Positions 13,601 to 26,743 are shown, counted from the stretch's first letter. The stretch is 64,000 bases of DNA from Fratercula arctica (GCA_947846985.1 CANTUZ010000002.1:18491587-18555586); one strand, 5' to 3'. The notes: generated by a model from the letters alone, not told the origin. Numbers and translations are program-made.

Positions 13601-13800
13601 GAGAAATCTCTGCTTCAGACAAGGGAGAAAGCTTCATGAATCACCAAACAACACTTCTCAGGTGGGAAAAGCACATTCTTTGTTCCTCTACATGGAATTA
13701 GAAAAATATGTGTAGAAGTAAAGCCCTGAAAGCCCCAGGAGAGCAATTGCTCTCTCTGTCTTTCTTTTTCGGTTTTGTTGAACTTGTGAGTTTTTGGGGT
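10601..13800. other. Anonymous DNA, no gene seen
   Basis: No recognised exon or RNA gene. A T-rich tract interrupted by GG pairs lies at 11809-11848. AT-rich text with TTAATTA words is present near 12770-12860. Short open frames overlap on both strands and look incidental. Confidence 0.6.
11809..11848. repeat. Poly-T low-complexity tract
   Basis: Forty bases of T broken only by three GG pairs, beginning after GTAAGA. Simple-sequence DNA, prone to slippage; length will vary between individuals. Confidence 0.9.
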
Positions 13801-13832
13801 GGTTTAATTAAAAGTCTTAAAATTCTTTAACA

Positions 13833-14333
13833 CTAACATTCAAATGCTTCATATTTTTCCCCCAGACTCACAGAGTTTCCGTCCTCCTCCCCTCTCTCTT
13901 GTGTCACTTTTACTCTGCAATAAAACAATTGAATCACACGCTGGTACATAAATATTGGCAGATTTTTAGGTTTGCTGTTTTTTTCACTCAGCCTATTGGG
14001 CAAACAGCCTAGAAAGGCTAAGTTATTTGCCAGAGTTTGAATTTCTGGCAAACAGTGCAGATCCAGTACAAATCTCAAATCATATTTCAGGAATGCCGCG
14101 CTTCTACCGCACCTTTCCAACTCTTCTCTCTGTGCACTAATGACTATTATGGGGAAATGCGTTCCAGAAATGTGAAAATCAATGTAGTGGGAAATGTACC
14201 AAAACCACCTTTCCACTTGTACAATCTCAGTTGTCCAAGAAACACAATTAATTAGTGTTATTGAGCTGTTTAGCTCCCCAATAAAAGCTTTTTGAGTGAT
14301 TATATGAAAAACCATTGGTACTGGAGGCTTCAT
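13833..14333 (-). other. Candidate conserved element / open frame
   Basis: This AT-rich stretch contains a 166-codon minus-strand frame that opens with ATG at 14333 and runs to a stop near 13833. The peptide has no signal sequence, clear membrane segment or domain that I recognise. The DNA also carries homeodomain-like cores (CAATTAATTAG near 14245) and few repeats, which could suit a conserved non-coding element. I list it as an unassigned region; neither coding nor regulatory function is shown by the sequence itself. Confidence 0.2.
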
Positions 14334-14536
14334 ACTGAAGTAATTAATGGAAGTTGATTATATTCTGACAAGTTAAACACAGGTTTGTTTGATATTACAC
14401 ACACATGGAAAACACATGCGCTATTGAGCTCAGTACCTAGGAGTTTAGATTAATGGTGTTGATGAATTATGTGGAGATTATATACTTTGCAGACACATCA
14501 TGGACCTGATTTTGAAAAGCAGGCTCTCATTTTGCT

Positions 14537-14568
14537 CCTGCAATTTTGAGGGTGTGAATAATTGCAGG
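14537..14568. repeat. Short inverted repeat in old-repeat context
   Basis: CCTGCAATT at 14537-14545 and AATTGCAGG at 14560-14568 are perfect 9-bp inverted arms around a 14-base loop. The sequence just upstream (GGACCTGATTTTGAAAAGCAGG, 14502 onward) resembles the start of another dispersed amniote fold-back repeat in which CCTGATTTTGA-like text is common. Confidence 0.45.
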
Positions 14569-17500
14569 TGATTTTCTAGCAGCTAGACATCTCACTGCCT
14601 GGTTGAATTCCTTCGGGCAGAGGTCATGCCTGGTTTTCTGCGAGGCACCAGAAGGCACTAGGAGAGCGCCTGCAGACAGTGAAGAAGAAACCTACACTAG
14701 TGCTGCATGCTGGGACCACAGTGACCGGCGAGGACAACTGGTTTCATGCGCAGCTGTGGCAGCTGAGTTGGGACTTTCAAGAAATACCTTCTCTTTCTAA
14801 GTTCAGGGGTATGATGTGAACTTGAGGCTCAACCCCAAAAGGGGAAGGAGAAGCTGTCACTTAGCTTTCTCCTGCCACCAAGCAGAGGCTGAGGACAGAT
14901 CCGACACTTAGCCAGGAGACTAGCTCTTGAAGCAGTGGCTGTGGGACATTACTCAGGTTCAGCCTAATATCTAAGCCTACCCTTTGGTATCTTTCTCTTG
15001 AGGCTCTATCTAAAGGCAACTGAATGTCATTGGGGTGAGGACAGAGGTAGCAACTGATATTAGGCTTTAAGGGTTGCAGGAGATAGCCAGGAGGTAGAAG
15101 GCCAGGTTCAAATGAGCGGCTTGATTCAGGCAGGGAAAGGACTTAGATTTTGTGCACTAGCCTGCCATGTAGAGCAGCCTGTGCAGAACGGTCAAGCCCA
15201 GATCTGATGCCTTCCCACATTGTTTACCCACAGGAACATGTAGAGGTGCCCCTGGGATGCCACAGCTGGTATTTACCGAGTGCTTAGAGCACCATCTGGA
15301 CATGGTCCCTTGGGCTTTTCCTAGGAATATGCCCAGAAAGAGCTGGGACCACAGACACCCTAAACCCAAGCTACAGGATGACTACAAGCTGCGGATAGCA
15401 GCCTGGCTTTCACAGCACTCCTGGAACTGGCTTCCAGGTCAGAGCTGGGTGAGCATCTCCTCCTGAAAGCAGATTCTGATGAGCCCCCCAAGGCATAATG
15501 CAGTTTGAGACACCAAATCTGGGTGTCAAAACGCAGGTTTCCATGTAAGCCAGCCACTTAAACTCCCACCAACCTGATGGAGATCTCATTGAAATTGCCA
15601 GCGGAGCGTGCAGAGGGATTTTGTGCTGAGCTGCCTATACCTCCCCTCTACCTCAGGCATCGGTGGCCACCTACCTTCAGAATCCCCTATTTAGATATCA
15701 GCGCCCGGGTGAAACCCTGCCCTTAGAGACACGTAGCAGCTACAGCACAGTGGCAGCAGGCTGTTTCCGGCACCACTGTGATCACAGACACATATTGACT
15801 GCTCTGCCCATCTCTCTCCTGTCCCCTGGACAGCACATGCCCAGTGCCCTGCAAGAGCAGATCACCAGCACTGCACAGATGGAACCAATACGGAGAAGCA
15901 GTCCTCCGAGGGCTGCTGGCTGTAGAAGCAAAGGATGATATCAACAGCCAGGTCAAGGCAAGAAGGAGCAGCCAGCCTTCCTCCTGGGGCTAGCACACCT
16001 TCCTCAAGGTTTTGGTGTGTTCAGAACTAGAAAGTATTTACAGCTCAGACATTTCCAATCACCCTGGCTGAGAAATGAGTTAAGAAGCTGCATCAAACTC
16101 CATATTCAGTGAATGTAACAAAAGACTTCTTTTAGGCTGTAACTTGAAGTACATTACATAGAGAGAGAAAGGGGAAAGGTATTCAGACCTCTTCTGCCTT
16201 GGATCTTGAAGTCATTTGAGGAACAAATATGACACACCAGCACGTGCCTACAGAAGTACGCTAAGTGGAATGTGGAAGGCCACACAGCTCCTCTCTTCTG
16301 CACTTGCAGTCTCTGAATCCAGCACTTAGCTCTCTGTCTGTGCATCATTAATTGTTGACCACTACCATGGTCTATAAACAAACATAGAGCATGCATCAAT
16401 CATTAAAAAAATGAGATCACAAACATAAACCCCAAAAGAGGCCTGTGGTCCTCAGGTAGTCAAACTCCAGTTCCATCTGAGATAGGCTATGTTGGCATGT
16501 AACCCAGGCAATGAGACAAACTGTGTGGCTGGCACCCCACCACTGGTGGCTCTCCAGTCTTCAGTGGAGATTTCAACATCCTCTCCTCCTTGCCTGATCC
16601 TGGGGAATCCCAGGATATGGGCACAGTGGGGTAGGCAGGACACAGAGGGGCAGCAAGGGGTAGAGGGGAGTCAGTGAGAGGTGACCATTGACAATGCCCA
16701 GAGATGTCAAAAAGTCTTGTGTTATATGGTACTCTATGAATGTCCTAGACAGTGCAGATGTGATGGCAGAACTGAGCCCCAGGGGGCCATGGCCAAGGAC
16801 AAGCTGCTCTGGCTTTGTCCCTCCACGTGGAAGAGAAGACTTAACACACCAGTGGATGCTGAACAAATTTATTTGACTGTATAAACACCTAAACCTTTCC
16901 TAAAACTGCTGCTGCTTTGATCGTTCACCTAGCTGCAAGCCTACAAGAAAGACAGAATTAGGGCCTAATTCTGTAATTATTTACTGCCTCCAGAAAGGAG
17001 CAATCAGTGTTGGGAATGGGCTTTTAGCTCACCCCCCCAGTGCTGCCTGTCTGCTGGAAGCAGTGGATAACCCCAGAAGCAAGCCCCAGATCTTGTCGTG
17101 CTGGTGGATAGGAAGCTGTTCTTTCCGAGGAAGGGGAAAGGTCTGGCTTCAGCTGCTGCTTCTTAATTAGCTGCTGCAGGTGGAGAGCTGTGCAAGTCCC
17201 TCACATTGCTTTTATAACTATCACATCTTTATGTGGCTGAACTGTTTTTTTCCACTGTAACTTGGCCATTTTTGGAAGAGAAATATTTTGGGTCACATTA
17301 TCAATTTTCCCCCCATGGAAAGCTTATAAAAATTAATCTATAAGCAAATTGATGTGAGGAAAAAAGTTAGCAGAAATGTTTTCAAATGGACAACCTTCAA
17401 AGGATTTGAGCTCATTCCATTTGTATTACAAAGTCAGAGCTTCAGTCCAGCCACTCTTCGGTTCCCTACCTCTCTTCCCCACCCATGCTGCTTTGCATCA

Positions 17501-19990
17501 CGCTTGAACAGGTCCCCAGTGAGTACTTTTTTCCTAATGATTGAATTTAGCATTGGCAGAAGTACCTTGATAGGCTGTTCTTGAGGATGAAGAATCCATT
17601 TGGTGTCCACCAGCAGGCACAAGAAGCCACTGAGCTGCCTTTCTGATGGCAACGTGCTGATCAGTCTCAGACAGACAGAGGAAGGTACTCCTTCCCCCAG
17701 ACTTACTCATTCCTCTGACTTTCTGTTAGTGGTCCAAGATGGTTCTCAGCTAGGGCAGCAGTTTGTCTGCAGAAGTCAATCTAACTGGACTAGACTAAGG
17801 CCACCATGAAGATACCTGACTTTGTAGTAATCTCGTACCCTTTTAGTTAATGGTAAAGCAAATTAGGGACGCTGAGGCTATATGGCTGGTATACCCTACA
17901 AAACCACAACCCTGCCTTTTCTTTAAAGTGAGATGCCAATTGCATGGCCAGGCAAGCACTGAGATTGACCTCAGAGGAGTCAAGGAGGACTGTAACCACC
18001 ATTGTCCCTTTGGGCTAAACACAAGAAACAAAAACCTTCAAGATGCTTTGTGGAACCAGAAAAAACAAAGCGGCTTCCACACAGAGACAGGTATTCCTGC
18101 ATAAATAATATAAAGAAATTACCTCTACTTACAGGTGTCTCATATCTCAGTGGTTATTGGGTTTGTGTGCTTATGGAAAGAAGGCAGAGCAGATCAGAGA
18201 AGCCAAGGACATGGCCTAAACAAACATTAGGATTATGGCTCCAAGAACAGAGAGAGATTTTGACTGAGCTGATTAGAAGACAATTGTAACATGGAAGAAC
18301 AGCACCTGATTCCTCTTGTGTTTGGAGATTGTGGAGAATGTGCACATTGCACATTCCTTGTAAACAGAGGACCACAGTAAAGCATGGAATACTTAACCCT
18401 GTCCCTGCCGGAACCAGGACACTCTTTCATCACCTTCATTTCCTAAGCAACGTGGCCCACAGCACTCTGAATTTTGGTGAGCAACCTGGAGTGCAAAGCA
18501 TTACTGTGTCTGTGAGGAGCAAGAGCCAGGCTCCAGGAGGAGAGACTGGGGAGCTGTACATGTGCAGGCTCAAGAGAGATAGGGTAATGGAGATGCCACC
18601 AAAATGAGCCATGTTGGGAAAAAATCTGAAAGCCAAGTGGGAAGCATGTGGCTCACAGGCTGCATCTGATCTGCTGCTGCATCCGGTGGAGCCTGTGGGC
18701 AACAGAAGTCCTTGCTCTACATCCACCCCTTCCTCCATCTCACCCTCTGCCACAGTCCTGCTGCCTCCTTTCCACAGTGCTCCTCTTCCCAGCCACCCTC
18801 AATTCCTCTTGACTCCACGGTGCCGAGTCAGGGGGAGGACAGAGCTGTTCCATGCCAGCCATGTGGCTGTCAATGTGACCTGTGTTGCTGGTGTGGTGCA
18901 GGGAAAGGTTTGGGACAACCCTCAGCACATTTGAGCTCATTCAAGTTCCCCCAGCAAAAAGGTCTCCCTTCAACTACGGCCAGCAGAACGAAGTATCATT
19001 AAAGAAGAAAGAATCAAATGAAAAAGGAAGAAGAATCCAGCAGTCTCTTGATAATGGTGGAGAGATGACTTGTAGGTGGAGACAAAATTGCTTTTGGAGT
19101 AACAGCTACACAGTGTCTAGCCAGCCTGGGAAGCCCCATAGCTGGGAGCAGAGACCTGTCTGCTCTGAACGAGCAGGATTTCCATGGAGCCAGGGAGACT
19201 CAAAGGTGTCTTGACAACCCAAAATGTGCTAATAGACACGAGTAGCAGCAAGGAACGGCAGATCTCAGAAACTGTGTTGAGAAAGCAATGAAAGGGGCAG
19301 AGGTCAGAGCAGACCTCACTCAGCCACCTGGCTGCACAAGTGGGTTAGCCAAATGACCTCAGTAAAACTATTTTCTACTCCATTTGTAACCCTTGGAGGC
19401 CAATCAGGGAGAGGAGAGATTGTCCAGTTCAAATAATGCAAAACTTGATTTCTTTGAGGGAAAACTCCCTGACAGGCTTCTTGGCTCTGCTCAGCGTCTC
19501 ACCCAAGTGAGTGGCGAGGAAGAGGAATAGGAGAGGTTTCCAGCAGCCAGCCCACGCACGCCAGCTCCATCCGTGCTACAGAGCAGCCCACGACAGACGG
19601 CCGAGCGCTCCAAGTTTGCAGGAGCTGTTGAGATGTGGCGTGCAGGCAGCCATCAGGCAGAAAGAGCCAGATCAGAGAATAAGCAGCAAGGGGAAAGTTG
19701 AATCCTCTGGCCTGGCTGAGGACCAGGCAAGACCTGTTCTTGGCATAATCCGGTGCAAACAAGGACTCCCAGGATAAATGGGCAGTGGAACAACTTAGAC
19801 ACATTTAGCTGGACTTCAACTTGCAGGGCCAGATCAGCAAAAGAAAATCAGACACCCCAAGGGCTCGGGGAATTTGCCCCACCATTTGAGTTTTTCTCTG
19901 CAGCAGCCAACCAGGAAAGGAAGCAGCTGCTAGCGAGAAAGATGGACATTAATTGCCATGAGCCCCGTAAGCGTAGATATGTCAAATGGA
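14569..19990. other. Anonymous DNA, no gene seen
   Basis: Somewhat more GC-rich in places (15-19 kb) with many overlapping short open frames on both strands, none with recognisable domains or convincing splice boundaries. No repeat family was identified. Weak matches to gene features were not sufficient to annotate. Confidence 0.5.
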
Positions 19991-20069
19991 AAAGGTGACT
20001 CTAGTCTGGTCCGTGGCATTTTTGAACAATTAGAAAAAGTGATAGATTTGGTTTGTAAAACAAGAGAAG

Positions 20070-20285
20070 TTGGCAATAATGCAAAAACTAAAGAAAGCAG
20101 TTAAGTGCTGGTACAGTGAAAAAGTTGGCTATAAAACATCAACTTGTTATAATAGGAGGCTGGGCCAGAACAAAACATCACAAGAGCCTAGTAAAAAGCC
20201 TCTTTCCCAGTCTGAGTTGCAAGGACACCACGTTACGTCAGTGAAGCCCAGAGGTAGACAAATGAGGCCCCAGGTTTTTGTTTAG
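20070..20285 (+). pseudogene. Possible retroelement gag-like relic
   Basis: A 71-codon frame contains, at codons 13-26 (20106-20147), a Cys-x2-Ser-x4-Tyr-x4-Cys pattern flanked by basic residues. The spacing is that of the CCHC zinc knuckle found in retroviral and some LINE nucleocapsid proteins, but two of the four zinc ligands are replaced (Ser for Cys, Tyr for His), so it could not bind zinc normally. A second, out-of-frame open segment lies directly upstream at 19994-20070, as expected for a frameshifted relic. No LTR, primer-binding site or polymerase segment was found nearby. A chance resemblance is quite possible. Confidence 0.2.
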
Positions 20286-23200
20286 ATCCTTACAGTTGAA
20301 CGACACCAGGAGGAGGATGGCTAGAAATCAGCCGCTGGTATCCCTGAAATGCATGGAAAAAGTGGACGCTGCCTCTAGGATAACCATTAATAGAGCAGAC
20401 ATGCTAAAAACGGTAAGGCATAGGCTGCCCAAAAGTGAACCAACTAATTGGTCTCAAATGGAGACAGTGACAGTGCATTCGTCCAACAGTTGGGAAAGTT
20501 GGGTTTGCAAATTGGACATCTGGAATTTGAGCTAGATTTCTGGATAGCCGAGATAGTGGATGAGCTAATAAACAGTTTGGATTTCATTATGCCTAATAGC
20601 TGAGTAAGTGCCAGGAAACCATGTCTTACAGACCCTGCCTGCGAAAATTCTTTGTAAATGTGTGGCACAGGTGAGCAAAATGATTTGTAGACAACTGGTT
20701 TGCAGAGGATGGGGAACGGCACTGTTATAAGTGACATGCCATGGGAGCTTTCCAGCCAAAGAAATCTCTTCCCAGAGGCTGAAACCTGTTTTGAGACCTG
20801 GAATCTCAAAGGGATTTTAGCTGCTCAAGTGTTGGTATATTGAAAGCAGGAATCTGTTCCCCTCGTGTGCTAGACATTTCTGACAAGGAGCAAATAAAAG
20901 GAGGGAAAAAAGGACTGAGGGCCAGAAAGCATGATGAAGTAAACAGAGGTAGTAAATATACAGATGAAAACTAACAGGAAAAGAAGATTGGAGATGAATT
21001 CAGGGACCTTAGTATTTGGTGCTGAGGATGGTTTATAAACCTTTGCTGCTGAGGTTCCTGGAGTTATCCTCCCTCTCATTGCCAAAGCAGCACAGGACCA
21101 AAATATAGGAAGGTGACCATGGAGCAGCCACTTCAGTGCTTAACTGAAGCCAAGTGCAGGAGATATTCTGGGCAGCTGGGAATTTCAGGAACACCAGTCT
21201 GAGCTCTCACATCACCTTCACTGGTTGTTCAAAGGAAGGAGGGCAGCCCCACATCCTTTTCAAGGCTGCAAGGACCACTGGAGTTTAGTTTTCCACTCTT
21301 GATCTGACAAACAGCTGTGGACCTTGGTAGAAAGATGTGCTTCACAGTGGCAGAATGAAGCTCTCGGTGGCCTCTGAACATGGCTGCTTACCCCCTACTG
21401 TGGGGCAAGGGGTTATACATCAAGCACAGCCCTGCAGAGACACAGTCAAACTGCTTTTAAGCACCTCCACATGACACTGGTGCATCGGTCTTGTGGATGT
21501 CCCAGCTCACCCTGGGTGCAGTGACATACCCTGAGGGAGCCATCTCCTCCGGTTCCTCAGTGGGGCAGTTCTACTGACCACATCAAAAGCCATGGCCGCT
21601 ACCTGGTAGGTTTACAGATGGTCTGAGACAAGCTTAAAGTCTGCCAGGCTGCAAAAAAACTCCAAAGAAAGAGAGTATTTCCTAATAAAAAAGCAGTTTG
21701 CTTTGGGCAGATGGGAGTGAAGGAGGAATTTCCACTGACACAATGACAGTGGAGATGTCCAGAAGCAGATGCTCCTCCTGGGTCTGCAGGGTTGTGGAGG
21801 ACTTCGTTTCCTAACACGAGTTTGACTTCTAAGCTTGCAGATACTGCACAACACCAGCTAGTTTGGGTGAGCTTGTGACTGAAAACCATTGCAATGGTCA
21901 CTGGAACATAATTTAGCATTTGTGGAGTTATAAAGGTTCTTGCGACCATTCACTGTTTGCATTTGTGTATTTTAAAATGCCTTTCATATCGGAAGCAGAA
22001 GCTAACAGATACTGAACTTGTAGGTTCAAGACAGTATTGATACAGCAACACAAAGGATTTGAAAGTGTCCCGATTGCAGCAAAAGTTTCAGGTCTCTCAG
22101 ATAATTTACTGTATTACTGAAGCACACCTTGGGGTAAAAGTTTTATTTATATATCTCCACCTCTCCTTGAATGGGAATAAAATCATTGTGGAAAAGCAAA
22201 ATGAAAATACTCTGGCAAGAGGGCATTGCATAAGTATGTAATAATTTATTCTTTAACAGTAACTACTTAAAATATTATCACAATAGATACCATTTTTCTT
22301 TCTGTCTAGAACATACTCTTTATACTACCACTATTGTAGACTCATGACATTAGTGACAGTGAAGTAAAGGCGCTTTTATGGATTAACTGTAGCTTCTGCC
22401 TTTCAACTGGAAGGAGTTAAGTCCTTTTGTGGATCCCAATATCAACAGCCTCCATAAGAAACATGGGCATCACTACACGTGTATATGGAAAGACAAGTAT
22501 CTCTTGGTCTTCCTTTGTGAGACTTGGGTGTCTGAAGTAGGAACAGAAAGGACCAGAAGAGCAAGAAATTAAGAATCTTGATCTGACAAACTTGGTGAAA
22601 AGTTCAAAAAAAAGAGAAACTCTTTGGCCAGGTGTCCTGCAAAGAGACAAGAAGGTATGAGCAGAATGCTGACCCCTTGCTGTTCAATTCCTCCTGTGTT
22701 GAGGAGGAAAAACTTTAGGTGCTCACTGGGAATAAAGAGGCTAACCTCAAAACCATATTATTTAGTGACTGCAAGTTGTGACCAGTCAGGTCAAAAAGGT
22801 AATACTTTTATTTTTTCTTAAACCTTTTGAAAGCAGCATTAATATACATGAACTTTGCATGTAAGTATTTGGCAGAATTATTTATAACATTGTTTTTGAA
22901 AGACTCTCTTCACCTGTGTAACTCAATGTCAGATTCCCTAAAACCAATTAATCTACATTATAAAATCAACTGATTGCTGATAGAGCTACCACTCACTTTT
23001 TTCCCATCAAAAAGAATGATCAAACCCTGTTTTCTGTAGCGCTAAGAGAGGCAAGGCAGGAAACTGTCCTTGTCCAAAAATGAGGTGATATGCATCTGTG
23101 TGCTAGCGGTAACTGTGTTATCTAGAAATTCTTTCAAGGCATTGAAATTCTTTCAATAATCTCTTTTAGACATATTTTATTCACAACTTCATCTCCATTC

Positions 23201-23462
23201 CCCTGTAAGAAAACACCAAATTGCTTTAAAAAAAATAAAGTTACATATTACCATTGTGCCTTTGAGAACTATGGTTGTGTGCTATAAGACGTGGCAAGCT
23301 CATACTAAAACAAAAGGACTCTCTCTCCTTGGCATATTCATTATTCTCCCCTACTGAGTAATTCTATCACCTGCTCTCTATGGATTCTTTATGCTTCAGC
23401 AGAGATGCAATTTCTGGCCAGAGCAGCTTCAATATAGAGTCTTAGCTTCCATGGGTGTGTAA
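20286..23462. other. Anonymous DNA, no gene seen
   Basis: No exon, RNA gene or named repeat found. If the 20.1 kb relic is a retroelement, part of this stretch could be its decayed body, but I could not recognise polymerase motifs in any frame. Confidence 0.5.
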
Positions 23463-23527
23463 TCATTTACACCTGTGCAAAGTAGATGTAAACTCACTTT
23501 GCACTCACTTTACATAGGTGCAAATGA
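23463..23527. repeat. Imperfect 21-bp inverted repeat
   Basis: The arms 23463-23483 and 23507-23527 are inverted complements at 18 of 21 positions, around a 23-base loop. Core words are TTTACACCTGTGCAAAGT on the left and TTTACATAGGTGCAAATG on the right. The downstream phrase GTGGAGAATCAAGCCCATAA (23548 onward) resembles text that follows such fold-backs in other amniote genomes. This suggests an old, dispersed element rather than a unique hairpin, but the family is uncertain. Confidence 0.55.
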
Positions 23528-23569
23528 CTGCACAAGGTGAGAAGCAGTGGAGAATCAAGCCCATAATGA

Positions 23570-26559
23570 CTGCAAAGCACTTAAGCAGGGTATGATGGAG
23601 ACCAACAGAGGCACATGGGATACCGCTATCAGGAGGCAAGTGAACGTCAGCAGCAGTTTGGGAGTCTGTTCTCCCTCGTTGAGCGAGCAGTGTCTATTAT
23701 TAGCAATGGAAGTCATGGGTGTGTGCCCAGAGGATAATAAATCAGCCGCTGTGTGAATGCTGCAGGCCTGCCTGCTCCGGCTTCTCTGGCGCTGCTGTAA
23801 GGGTCGGGCTGCAGCAAGAAACCTGCGTTGCCACCCAGGCTGGAAGATGCCAGGTGGCTGTGTGGTTGTGAGATCAGTTTACATGGAGAATCAGACTAAA
23901 CCTAGGGGCTCTCACTTGGTTTAGGGCATGTTTCTTGTTGAGTCAAACAGGTTATCCAAAAACCTGGCTCGATCACTGCTGAAATAGTACAGGTGCTCCT
24001 AGTCCTTTTTGTCATATTGCCTCCTAAAACTGCCTGAGAGCTGGGGAGCACAAAAGCTTTGAAAGGAAACTTTACTTTTTATGAGCTGTTGGATAGGACA
24101 GAGTAGATAGATCCAAAATTAATCTGCTGCCCTTTGTCAGAGTTCTCCGACCATTAGACGACAGGCAGTAATTACCACGATGGGTTATTTGGAGGAGGTT
24201 GGAGGAGAAGGGAGAGAAATTTTTTCATGCTGACTTTTTTAGCCTGAAGATGAGGGTTTATATAACGACTTTTCTTGGTATTCTGAAAAAGACCTTCTGA
24301 AATGTGTTCCTCTTAGTCTTACACCTGCCAGCTTTCTTCACTCTTCTTTCCCTAGCCTACTAATAGTGATGGCAAATGCATCCAGAGAAATACGGTTGCT
24401 ATAAAGTACTGAAGTTTCTGTGTAGCGTGAGATAAAATTACTGAATCTGAAATAAAGTATGTGTGTCATTTTTCCAAAGGACTTTTAAAATGTGCCTCTG
24501 GATATACGTGAAAATATAAAATACTGCTCACAAAAAAATTAGAGCAGAAAGCATACACTTATGAAGGAAAACTGCTTCATTTGTTACTGCTATCTGTTCA
24601 AGGCAAAGCAGTCACAACTCGTGCATGGCAGGCTGGAAATCTACGTGTCCCTGCTGATTTTGCTGTGTTTGCAGTACCTGGTGTGGGAGAGGGCTGGCCA
24701 TCAGTGCAGAAGTGTTTTCCATGGCTACAGAGTTCTGCAGAGCCGGCACTGAAGTCAAGCCCAACATTCATTCACATCCTACGACAGTCAGGCTAAATCT
24801 GATTCACAAGCAAGATGATGACAGCTAGGACAAGGGATCATTTTTAGTTGTAAAACAAGCAATTTTGAGCATATGATTGTAACAAATAATCCAAACAGTT
24901 TCTTATTTAATGAAAGCACTTACCAATGACAGCATCAAAGAGTTGGTGTCGAGGGAGGGTGGGTGAAGCCTGGTACTGACCCGTTGTGGGTCCCCGTGGG
25001 CTGGGAAAAATCAGACTTTAGAAAGGGAGGACTGTTTCAATACTTACATTAACAATAGAGTGAAAGAAGTCTTTATTTTCAGTAACAGGCTTTCAGCAAA
25101 GGACTTTTTTACCTTCTATTCCTGTTTTCCTAGTAAGTTATGAAAGGTTTATTTACCCCACAGCAAGTACCCCCAGTGGCTTCCTCTGTAACGGGCTTTT
25201 AGGTGTCTTTTCAGCATGAGCTACAGTTAAAAGAAAGAACATGTTCTCTGTAGGTAGACCAGGAGCATAAGGGCCGTCCTGGGACCTCCTTTCCTCAAGT
25301 GACAGCAGTGCCAGACAGCACTGCCTGAGCTGGCTTTCCAATGGGATAGCACATGGGACCAACCTGGCCAACCAGGCCACCTTGCCCTGGTACAGGCTCC
25401 TTGAGCCTGCCTGCGGGATCCCACCATGCCACCTCTCCCATGGGTGTTCCACATGCTGCAGCCAAAGTCATAGGTATGCCGCAATAGAGGGAGGATGGAG
25501 CGGAGCAAGCTCGGCTTCCCCATGGCTGTTCTGCTGTGCTATAGGATGAAGTACCTGTGGAGTGGTGCAAAGCCACCACTTGAGGCTAAAGCAGCTGCTC
25601 AGAGGAGAGCTGCAAAGAGCTGAAGTTCCTTCAGCTGCTCTTCTTGCTTCATCTTCATTGCCTGCAGTCCCAGATGTAGCATACCTCAAAGTTGCCATAA
25701 GCATGTGGTTCTCTGTAGTATAGGAACAACAGTGAAACTTCTGTACTTGGTTGTGTTGAAATGCCTGGAGGCAGCTGAGATAGATAGGTTGTGAGCTACT
25801 TCACTATATTTGGCACTCATTGTGAGATCCCTTCATCATCTTCTTAGTCACAGCTAACCTCTGGTACCTGCTGTAGTGTCCTACTAGTCATGGTCAATGG
25901 TGTGCACACTCTTCGGCTTCTGTGGAGGACAGTGAAATACTGTGACTAGATCCTTGTAGATTTATTCATTTATCTCAAATGTCTACTCAAATGCCACAAA
26001 TTATAAAGGCAGGTTTACAGCAGTCTGGTATCAGCAGCATCTTCTACAGCTGCTCCCATGAAACCATTTTCTTCTTCTGCCATGAAATTAATTTGATATT
26101 TGCTGAAGGCGTAATGCAGGTACTAAAAGATACTTCCTTTTAAGTGTTTGGGTATTTTTCCACAGGAACACTTATCTAGAGCTGTGGTGGATTCTCTATT
26201 ACTTTACATTTTTAAAGCCTAAAACCAAAAAAGTTTTAAATAGCTAAGTCTAAAACAGATTCTCTTGAAAACAGTTCCTTATTAAGAGGTGACCTTCATA
26301 GTGCCTAAGTCCCCTCTTCACGCCTCACTTACTATTTTGGTACCCCAAGGAACATATGTTTGGAACCATCTTAGGCCAGCAGTCCTACCTTATACCTAAA
26401 ACTACTTGGAACCCAGGGCTTGAGGTTTTTCTCTTCCTAAGTCCCCAGAGGATTCAGTTTGCTCTCAGAGCATACGTATATCCTAGATCCTGCTTTAGTA
26501 GAAAATCATGGAAATTTCTTTCCTTAAAATGTGTCCAGTGATATGTCCCCTGATGCTCC
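23570..26559. other. Anonymous DNA, no gene seen
   Basis: No supported gene or named repeat. Overlapping open frames near 25150-25700 on the minus strand appear in several frames at once, the pattern expected from locally GC-rich non-coding DNA. Confidence 0.55.
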
Positions 26560-26650
26560 TACCTAGTCCAGTGGCTGGAGCATTTTGCTGGCGACTAGAG
26601 GACCTGACTTCAATGCTGTCGCTGGCTGGAGGGGATTAGACACAGTATCT
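26560..26650 (+). repeat. tRNA-like SINE head (MIR-like), degraded
   Basis: The words AGTCCAGTGGCTGGAGCATT (26565-26584) and GACCTGACTTCAATGCTGTC (26601-26620) lie where the A box and B box of a tRNA-derived SINE would be. They read like the head of the MIR or related amniote SINEs (GTGGTTAGAGCA then CCTGGGTTCAAATCC). No conserved SINE core or tail was recognised after it. The match is weak and based on memory of the family. Confidence 0.35.
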
Positions 26651-26743
26651 CACGAGCATGCAGGGTTATCTAGCAGCACTGTGTGGTCGCACACATTGGG
26701 AGTGTTGCTCTGCTCCTTTTGCTGAAATGGAGCGACTCTTGCG

